A DNA stretch of 21,172 nucleotides from NBML01 sp029939535. GTDB taxonomy: Bacteria; Desulfobacterota; Desulfobacteria; Desulfobacterales; Desulfobacteraceae. Shown in pieces: positions 15,913 to 21,172 of the stretch (positions within the stretch are counted from its first letter, which is position 1; every line of letters begins with the position of its first letter). The notes beneath the pieces were generated by a model. The model searched no databases, was not told the DNA's origin, and saw only the letters and a list, made by a program, of their open reading frames with translations. Both the position numbers and the translations under genes were made by a program. The stretch is taken from contig JAOZST010000052.1 in assembly GCA_029939535.1 (NCBI GenBank), forward strand, positions 1-21,172, given 5' to 3'.

Positions 15913-15941
15913 TTGCAAAACAAGTACAGATTTAATAGAAT
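15913..15941 (+). promoter_or_regulatory. Candidate promoter of the DUF1992-ddl-purDE-tsaC operon
   Basis: A -35 box TTGCAA (15913-15918), 17-base spacer and -10 box TAGAAT (15936-15941) point into the + strand operon. The transcript would start near 15948. It is only ten bases from the divergent gerMN-fusA promoter, so the two promoters may share control. Confidence 0.45.
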
Positions 15942-16025
15942 CCTGAACCTGAACCAGGAATGCTTACCATGTAAATGCAGCCTTTTCCCATAAACCATTT
16001 TTCATCAGGAGCAACAATAAAGACA

Positions 16026-16391
16026 ATGATCCCCGGGTTTGAAACAATTGTTGAGGAAATGATAAAAAAAGCACAGAAAGACGGGATCTTTGATAATCTG
16101 GACGGTACTGGAAAACCCCTCAACTTTGAAGATGCTAATGTGCCGGAAGAGCTGCGGCTTGCCCATAAAATACTTAAAAATTCCGGTTTTCTACCTCCTG
16201 AAGTTGAACTGAAAAAGAAAATCACCCAGACAGAACAATTGCTGGAGGGTATTGGGAATGGTGCTCCCGAAAGAGAAAAAATCAAAAAAAAGCTCAACTA
16301 TCTTTTAACAAAACTTGCCACCATGCGGGGAGAGACTTCCTCCAAATTTATAAATCCATACAAAGAAAATATTATAAAAAAATTATCATGA
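16026..16391 (+). CDS. DUF1992 (DnaJC28-like conserved region) protein
   Basis: This 121-residue cytosolic protein matches the DUF1992 domain (DnaJ homologue C28 conserved region, without a J domain): FETIVEEMIKKAQKDGIFDNL, then GTGKPLNFED, VPEELRLAHKILKNSGFLPP and a charged helical end. Its molecular role is unknown. The start is uncertain. ATG 16026 gives the usual family N-terminus, and an AGGAG lies 14 bases upstream, which is long. An in-frame ATG at 15975 would add 17 atypical residues and directly follows an ATG-TAA pair. The stop overlaps the next start by four bases (ATGA). Confidence 0.82.
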   Translation: MIPGFETIVEEMIKKAQKDGIFDNLDGTGKPLNFEDANVPEELRLAHKILKNSGFLPPEVELKKKITQTEQLLEGIGNGAPEREKIKKKLNYLLTKLATMRGETSSKFINPYKENIIKKLS

Positions 16392-16915
16392 ATATCCTCA
16401 ATATAAATAAAGACAAAGACGGACTTTTAAAAAGTATTTTTACAGCCTATTTTATTTTACTCCTACACGTGTTTCTTCTGGCTGGTGTCGGCCTGACCGT
16501 GGTTCTTTTCAAGGGTGTATACCATTATCTGCCCTATATCATGGCCTTGATTGGGATTCTGGTTCTGGGAATTGCCTGGATTTTTTATCGCAAAATGCGG
16601 GAAAATACCTCCAGCCTCAGTGAAATGCTTTCCACGCCGCAATTCCAGGACAGGACTGTTGAAGTCAAACTGATGGGCGGCCTGGCCTCTTTCAAAATAA
16701 AGGCAAAGGAAAATAATAACCTGCTTATTGACCACAATACCGATCACACAACTGGCCTTTCCCATGGGAAAACCCATTTTATTGAAAGCTCCCTGGACAA
16801 AACAAAACGCAAGATGATCGAGCTGGACACCCTCTATGAAAAAGATCTTATTACCAGAAATGAATTTGATACAGCAAGGCAAAATATTATCCAGGGAGTA
16901 AGGAGTAGGAGATGA
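16388..16915 (+). CDS. Small membrane protein with SHOCT-like C-terminus
   Basis: This 175-residue protein is not recognised as a named family. Two membrane helices lie at about residues 15-42 and 47-68 (ILLLHVFLLAGVGLTVVLF and YIMALIGILVLGIAWIFY). A cytosolic region follows, ending in MIELDTLYEKDLITRNEFDTAR, a pattern typical of SHOCT-like oligomerisation segments (a short helical pair before the C-terminus). It overlaps the upstream gene and ddl by four bases each (ATGA), so it is translated together with both. Position suggests an envelope-related role, but nothing in the sequence proves it. Confidence 0.75.
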   Translation: MNILNINKDKDGLLKSIFTAYFILLLHVFLLAGVGLTVVLFKGVYHYLPYIMALIGILVLGIAWIFYRKMRENTSSLSEMLSTPQFQDRTVEVKLMGGLASFKIKAKENNNLLIDHNTDHTTGLSHGKTHFIESSLDKTKRKMIELDTLYEKDLITRNEFDTARQNIIQGVRSRR

Positions 16916-17871
16916 AAAAAATCAAACTGGCCCTTTTATCAGGCGGGATATCATCGGAAAGAGAGGTGTCTCTGAACAGCGGGGACCAGGTGTTTGATGC
17001 CCTTGACAAGGACAGGTATCAAATCACCCGATATGACCCTAAAACCGACCTGCCCCAACTGGTTCTGGATGCTGCCCATATTGATGCGGCCCTGATCATC
17101 CTCCACGGCCCCTTTGGAGAGGATGGTGCTGTCCAGGGACTTTTAGACCTTTTGGATATCCCCTACCAGGGTGCCGGTATCCTTGGCTCAGCCGTTGCCA
17201 TGAACAAACTCATTGCCAAACGCCTCTATGACGGGGCAGGGGTCCCCACCCCTGCCTATCTTTCCTTTTCCATAAACCATGAGATCAAAATTCAGGAAGT
17301 TATAAATACCCTTGACCTTCCTCTGGTTGTCAAACCTGCCTGCGCAGGGTCCAGCGTGGGCATGACCATTGTTAAGGCCCAGCATGATCTTGAAGCTGCA
17401 ATTGCCTTGGGGTTTGAACATGATGACACCCTGATCATTGAAAAATATATTAAAGGGACTGAACTGACCTGCGGTGTTCTGGGCAATAACGAGCTTGAAG
17501 CCCTACCCGTGATTGAAATCATACCTGGAAAATCCCATGAATTCTTTGACTATAAAGCCAAATACATGGAAGGGGAAACAGAGGAAATCTGCCCGGCCCG
17601 CATTGACGATCAAACCAGAAAAAAAGTACAGGAACTGGCTGTAAAAGCCCATGAGGCCCTGTTTCTCAAGGGATATTCCAGGACTGACATGATTCTCAAG
17701 AAAGGAGAGCTGTCTGTCCTTGAAACCAATACCATCCCGGGCATGACAGCAACCAGCCTCTTTCCCCAGTCTGCCCAGGTAGGGGGATACTCGTTTTCAG
17801 CATTGCTGGACAAACTAATCCAATTGGCCATTGAAGAAAATAAAAAATTAAATTTAAGGAGAGCAAAATGA
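16912..17871 (+). CDS. ddl: D-alanine--D-alanine ligase
   Basis: This 319-residue ATP-grasp enzyme joins two D-Ala molecules for peptidoglycan precursors in the cytosol. Key blocks are SSEREVSLNSG, with the substrate-binding Glu at E16, HGPFGEDGAVQG, the P-loop-like KPACAGSSVGM, YKAKYMEGETEEICPA for the omega loop, and LETNTIPGMTATSLFP for metal and D-Ala binding. The omega-loop Tyr in KAKY fits a D-Ala:D-Ala rather than D-lactate enzyme. Length is normal. AAGGAG lies in the end of the preceding gene, and the ATG overlaps its stop. The stop in turn overlaps the purD start (ATGA), so supply of the ligase is tied to the purine enzyme in translation. Confidence 0.95.
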   Translation: MKKIKLALLSGGISSEREVSLNSGDQVFDALDKDRYQITRYDPKTDLPQLVLDAAHIDAALIILHGPFGEDGAVQGLLDLLDIPYQGAGILGSAVAMNKLIAKRLYDGAGVPTPAYLSFSINHEIKIQEVINTLDLPLVVKPACAGSSVGMTIVKAQHDLEAAIALGFEHDDTLIIEKYIKGTELTCGVLGNNELEALPVIEIIPGKSHEFFDYKAKYMEGETEEICPARIDDQTRKKVQELAVKAHEALFLKGYSRTDMILKKGELSVLETNTIPGMTATSLFPQSAQVGGYSFSALLDKLIQLAIEENKKLNLRRAK

Positions 17872-19631
17872 AAATCCTCGTAATAGGCAGCGGCGGAAGG
17901 GAACACACATTGGTATGGAAAATCTCCCAGAGCCCCATGGTTGAAAAAATCTATTGCGCTCCAGGCAATGCCGGCACCCGGGATCTGGCTGAAAATATTT
18001 CCATAGATGCCGAAGATATAGATGCATTGGCTGCCTTTGCCAGGGAAAATCAAATTGACCTCACGGTTGTCGGCCCTGAAGGCCCCCTGGTAAAGGGAAT
18101 TGTTGATGTATTTGAAAAAGAGGGCCTTTCAGTGTTCGGCCCCAATAAGGCGGCTGCCCGTCTGGAAGGGTCAAAGTTTTTTTCAAAACAGCATATGCTC
18201 AAATATAAAATTCCCTGTGCCATGGGCAAGGCCTTTACCCATGCCGGCAAAGCCAAGGCCTATGCCAGGGCCCTTGGCGCTCCCTGTGTGGTCAAGGCCG
18301 ACGGACTTGCAGCCGGCAAAGGCGTGATCATCTGTGCCACCGTTGGGGAAGCAGAAGAAGCAATTGACTCCATGCTCAAGGAAAACCGGTTTGGCAATGC
18401 AGGGGCCATTGTAGTTGTGGAGGAATGCCTTGCAGGTGAAGAAGCCTCCTTTATTGTGCTCACCGACGGCAAAACCGTGCTTCCCCTGCCCGAATCCCAG
18501 GATCACAAACGGGTGTTTGATAATGATGAAGGCCCCAACACAGGCGGTATGGGAGCCTATTCCCCTGCCCCTGTTCTGGATCACATGCTAAGGCAAAAAG
18601 CCATGAACGAAGTGATGATCCCTACAATCCAGGGAATGGTCAAAGAAGGCACACCCTTTAAAGGGATTCTCTATGCAGGTCTCATGGTGGACAAGGATCA
18701 GATCAAGGTGCTGGAGTTTAATACCCGTCTGGGAGATCCCGAGACCCAGCCCATTTTAATGCGCCTTAAAAATGATCTGGTTCCCCTGATGGAAGCCTGC
18801 TGTGACGGCACCCTGCACAATCATAGCATTCAGATTGACCCCAGGGCTGCCATGTGCGTGGTCCTAGCTTCAGGAGGATATCCTGGTTCATATAGTAAAG
18901 GCAATGAAATCCTGGGCCTTAAACAAGCCAGTGAAGTGAAAAACACAATGGTCTTCCATGCGGGAACAGCCCTGAAAGACAATAAAGTCGTGAGCGCAGG
19001 CGGCCGGGTCCTGGGAGTCACTGCCCTGGGAGATACCGTGGAACAGGCCATTAACACAGCCTATGAAGCCTGTGATAAAATTTCATTCAAAGATCATTTC
19101 CTGAGAAAAGACATAGGCGCCAAAGCCCTGAAACGCCTGTCCATACCTCCCAAGGTCGGAGTTATCATGGGAAGTGATTCAGATTTTCCAGTCATGGAAA
19201 AAGCCCTGTCTATACTGAAAAAATTTGACATCCCCTATTATGTAACTGTTTCATCAGCCCACAGAACCCCTGAACGGGCTGCTCAACTTGCAAAGGAAGC
19301 CAGGGAAAAAGGTATAAAGGTATTGATCTGCGGTGCAGGCCATGCAGCCCACCTTGCCGGTGTCATTGCTGCCCACACCACCCTGCCGGTCCTGGGGGTG
19401 CCCATTGATTCCTCAGCCCTCCAGGGCATGGATGCACTTTTGGCAACCGTCCAGATGCCTCCGGGCATCCCTGTTTCCACCATGGCCATTGGAAAATCAG
19501 GAGCCCATAATGCAGGTATATTTGCAGCCCAGATTCTCGGAACCTCAGATCCAGTGATTGCTGAAAAGCTGTCTGCCTTTAAACAGGACATGGCTGACAA
19601 GGTTAATAAAAAGGCCAGAGCTTTTGCCTGA
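17868..19631 (+). CDS. purDE: Bifunctional GAR synthetase / N5-CAIR mutase, PurD-PurE fusion
   Basis: This 587-residue cytosolic enzyme combines two purine-biosynthesis steps. Residues 1 to about 425 are PurD (phosphoribosylamine-glycine ligase): GSGGREHTLVWK, VVGPEGPLVKGI, FSKQHMLKYKIP, VVKADGLAAGKGV, GGMGAYSPAP and EFNTRLGDPETQ are all present. Residues about 428-587 are PurE: VGVIMGSDSDFPVM, SSAHRTPE with the catalytic His at about 465, and AGHAAHLAGVIAAHTTLPVLGVP. This is the class I form, which normally needs PurK to supply N5-CAIR. The two parts are joined with almost no linker and both look intact. PurD and PurE are steps 2 and 6, so they are not consecutive. The start has AAGGAGAG upstream and overlaps ddl by four bases. 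Confidence 0.95.
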   Translation: MKILVIGSGGREHTLVWKISQSPMVEKIYCAPGNAGTRDLAENISIDAEDIDALAAFARENQIDLTVVGPEGPLVKGIVDVFEKEGLSVFGPNKAAARLEGSKFFSKQHMLKYKIPCAMGKAFTHAGKAKAYARALGAPCVVKADGLAAGKGVIICATVGEAEEAIDSMLKENRFGNAGAIVVVEECLAGEEASFIVLTDGKTVLPLPESQDHKRVFDNDEGPNTGGMGAYSPAPVLDHMLRQKAMNEVMIPTIQGMVKEGTPFKGILYAGLMVDKDQIKVLEFNTRLGDPETQPILMRLKNDLVPLMEACCDGTLHNHSIQIDPRAAMCVVLASGGYPGSYSKGNEILGLKQASEVKNTMVFHAGTALKDNKVVSAGGRVLGVTALGDTVEQAINTAYEACDKISFKDHFLRKDIGAKALKRLSIPPKVGVIMGSDSDFPVMEKALSILKKFDIPYYVTVSSAHRTPERAAQLAKEAREKGIKVLICGAGHAAHLAGVIAAHTTLPVLGVPIDSSALQGMDALLATVQMPPGIPVSTMAIGKSGAHNAGIFAAQILGTSDPVIAEKLSAFKQDMADKVNKKARAFA

Positions 19632-19650
19632 AAAGAAAAGACTGATCCAG

Positions 19651-20355
19651 ATGGACACAAAAAAAAACCTTGATCTGGATCACCCCATGCATGAACATAT
19701 CATTGAAGCCGGAAAGATCATCCTCAACCAGGGGATAGTGATCTTTCCTGCCCAATGTCTTTATGGGGTTGCAGCCAATGCCCTGGACCCCAAAGCTGTC
19801 CAGAAAATTTTTAATATTAAACAGCGGCCAAAAAACAACCCTATTCTTGTTCTGATACAAAACAAAAAAGACCTGAAAACCCTTGTCAAAACAATCCCTG
19901 CCCAGGCCGAAATCCTCATGGACAGATTCTGGCCCGGCAGCCTGACCCTGGTATTTAAGGCAGCCGACCATGTATCCCCCCTTCTTACGGCCAACACCGG
20001 AAAAATTGGTATCCGGGTCCCGGGGCACCCCATAGCCAGAGCCCTGGTCCAACAGGTACAGGGCCCTGTCACAGGGACCAGCGCCAATATTTCCGGCCAG
20101 CCCGGCTGCTGCCTTGTAAGCACGCTTCCCAGGGCTCTGGTTCAAACCGCAGACCTGATCCTGGATGCAGGCAGACTCAAGGGCGGTAAAGGCACCACCA
20201 TTGTGGATGTGACCACAGAACCCATTTCCATTCTCCGCCAGGGAATTATCACGGAAAAACAAATCCATTCAGCCCTTTCCCCATGCGGAAGCACACCATG
20301 CCAATATAAGTCTTTCAAGAATCTTCTGCCGATAAACCCAATTAGGCCATCATAA
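19651..20355 (+). CDS. tsaC: TsaC/YrdC-family L-threonylcarbamoyladenylate synthase
   Basis: This 234-residue protein makes threonylcarbamoyl-AMP from Thr, bicarbonate and ATP for the t6A37 modification of ANN-decoding tRNAs. Typical blocks are GIVIFPAQCLYGVAANA, FNIKQRPKNNPILVLI (the K-x-R-x-x-x-x-P nucleotide site), RFWPGSLTLVFKA, GKIGIRVPGHPIA and TSANISGQPG. It lacks the extra Sua5 domain, but the end is slightly longer than classic TsaC. The frame stays open upstream into purDE, to an ATG at 19558, but that extension is only the out-of-frame reading of purDE. The start is therefore placed at 19651, 19 bases after the purDE stop. No strong SD is seen. The tRNA-Leu promoter begins right after the stop. 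Confidence 0.88.
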   Translation: MDTKKNLDLDHPMHEHIIEAGKIILNQGIVIFPAQCLYGVAANALDPKAVQKIFNIKQRPKNNPILVLIQNKKDLKTLVKTIPAQAEILMDRFWPGSLTLVFKAADHVSPLLTANTGKIGIRVPGHPIARALVQQVQGPVTGTSANISGQPGCCLVSTLPRALVQTADLILDAGRLKGGKGTTIVDVTTEPISILRQGIITEKQIHSALSPCGSTPCQYKSFKNLLPINPIRPS

Positions 20356-20360
20356 TTTCA

Positions 20361-20389
20361 TTGACAAGACCATGATTTTCCTTTACAAA
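20361..20389 (+). promoter_or_regulatory. Promoter of tRNA-Leu
   Basis: A perfect -35 box TTGACA (20361-20366), 17-base spacer and TACAAA (20384-20389) as -10. Transcription would start near 20396, about three bases before the mature tRNA 5' end. It lies directly after the tsaC stop. Confidence 0.65.
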
Positions 20390-20398
20390 GACAGTCAC

Positions 20399-20485
20399 GC
20401 CGGAGTGGTGGAATTGGTAGACGCAGAGGACTCAAAATCCTCCGGGCGCAAGCCCTTGCGAGTTCAAGTCTCGCCTCCGGTACCA
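20399..20485 (+). tRNA. tRNA-Leu (anticodon CAA)
   Basis: This 87-base class II tRNA reads UUG. The acceptor stem GCCGGAG pairs with CTCCGGT, with a G-U end pair, then discriminator A and encoded CCA. The anticodon stem GAGGA/TCCTC holds the loop CTCAAAA with CAA at positions 34-36. The long variable arm has a GGGC-GCAA-GCCC hairpin, and the T arm contains GTTCAAG. No intron or damage is seen. The 3' half is a common attachment site for integrases, and a broken integrase gene begins right beyond it. Confidence 0.97.
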
Positions 20486-20492
20486 GCTTTAT

Positions 20493-20533
20493 AAAAGGGT
20501 TTAGCCGTTTTCGGTTAAACCCTTTTTATTTTT
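20493..20533. terminator. Terminator shared by tRNA-Leu and the integrase remnant
   Basis: A 15-bp stem (20493-20507 with 20512-20526), with one G-T pair and a TTTT loop, is followed by T5-A-T5 on the + strand. On the - strand it is preceded by A-rich sequence and followed by T-rich sequence, so it can work both ways. It begins eight bases after the tRNA CCA and contains the last codons and stop (20503-20501) of the integrase frame. Confidence 0.85.
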
Positions 20534-21172
20534 GATATTGACCACTGTGCCTGGATTTGTGCCCACCTGAGTTTTTAGGTAAGCCTCTTGCTTTTGGGCC
20601 GCAATAATCAAATCGGTATCACTGACAATATTATATCTTTCAAAAACAGACCTTGTTTTATGCCCTGAAATCATCATTGCCACCTGCTCTGGTATCCCTG
20701 AACGTACCATATTTCGAACAGCAGTCCTTCTTAAGTCATGAAAAAGGCGCTTGGTTAAACCGGCCTTATGGCAGGCTGTACTCCAGGCACGACAAAAATC
20801 TTTGATTCCGCCATCACCATCACGGTTGGGGAAAACATACGGAACAATATGTTGATCTCTTTTTTGTATCTTCCGCAGGTAATGCCAGGAACTCATCATG
20901 CTCAAAGAAACCTTTTCTAATGTTGTTTTCTTGCAACATTGGAATATGGGGAACTCTATCCACTATAGGTGGAGTCTGCTGTGCCCCAAGATTAAGCATC
21001 CTCTTAAGGGCAGCCAGTTCTCTATTTATCGTGGCATTGGCTGCACCATCATTGATTCGACTTTCAATATATGCGCTAATTCTAGGTGTTGTGATCTGTG
21101 GCACCCGAATCAGTTCAAATGATTTGAGTGTAACCAAAGTTAAGCAATCAATTTTTCTTGTATATTCATGAA
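20501..21172 (-). pseudogene. Tyrosine recombinase/integrase, internally deleted and frameshifted (5' end outside window)
   Basis: Two overlapping frames make one broken phage-type integrase. The upstream frame, open from the right edge and continuing past 21137, encodes the N-terminal core-binding domain (ITTPRISAYIESRINDGAAN, TINRELAALKRMLNL, then FFEHDEFLAL). The downstream frame carries the end of the catalytic domain (VPYVFPNRDGDGGIKDFCRA, FHDLRRTAVRNMVRSGIPEQ, ISGHKTRSVFERYN), including HxxR, the second His and the Tyr. The part between them is missing at about 20875-20885. Compared with remembered family members about 60-65 residues are lost, with the first catalytic Arg (usual G-x-R-x-x-E-I-L) and the active-site Lys, and the reading frame changes. 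The protein should be inactive. Its 3' end faces tRNA-Leu, the probable integration site. Confidence 0.85.

Noticed and set aside
19558..19650. Upstream extension of tsaC starting inside purDE
   Set aside because: The added residues are the shifted-frame reading of the conserved PurE end; the TsaC family starts near 19651.
19603..20268. Long open frame (221 codons) on the - strand opposite tsaC
   Set aside because: tsaC motifs are complete on the + strand; the antisense product has no recognisable domain.

Overview
The window looks like a chromosomal stretch from an anaerobic deltaproteobacterium (Desulfobacterota), probably a Desulfobacteraceae-like sulfate reducer. This is inferred from gene content only: a TRAP transporter with fused membrane subunits, a Na+-pumping decarboxylase beta/gamma pair, an EF-G paralogue of the type often seen in deltaproteobacteria, a DUF3334 protein, and moderate GC content. 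No rRNA or marker gene confirms it.

Layout. (a) 1-2576, + strand: end of a TRAP solute-binding protein, then a fused DctQ-DctM membrane protein. (b) 2632-5905, - strand: an AAA ATPase with a DUF4143 C-terminus lies downstream of a three-gene operon (cyclic-nucleotide-binding-like protein, OadG-like gamma subunit, OadB beta subunit). A 29-bp-arm inverted repeat touches the ATPase start codon. (c) 6076-11062, + strand: a complete BMP-type nucleoside/purine ABC importer (binding protein, double ATPase, two permeases). A terminator follows the first gene, and short heptamer tandem repeats lie on both sides of the ATPase gene. (d) 11068-13121, + strand: a CheX-like DUF3334 protein and an M48 metalloprotease with TPR repeats. 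(e) 13195-15903, - strand: a secreted GerMN-domain protein translationally coupled to an EF-G paralogue. (f) 15913-20355, + strand: a tight operon of DUF1992, a small membrane protein, D-Ala-D-Ala ligase, a PurD-PurE fusion and a TsaC/YrdC protein. The first four genes are chained by ATGA overlaps. (g) 20361-21172: tRNA-Leu(CAA) with its own promoter and terminator, followed by a broken tyrosine integrase on the - strand. This marks the probable edge of an integrated element.

Most genes are housekeeping or transport functions with clear families. The most unusual material is the long palindrome at the DUF4143 ATPase start, which appears to contain a promoter that would make a leaderless mRNA, and a 14-base piece of it that recurs between the decarboxylase and BMP operons. 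Next come the integrase deletion at tRNA-Leu and the PurDE fusion. No CRISPR array, transposase or recognised defence operon was seen. No stretch longer than 300 bases lacks a gene; the largest gap (5906-6148) is a divergent promoter region.
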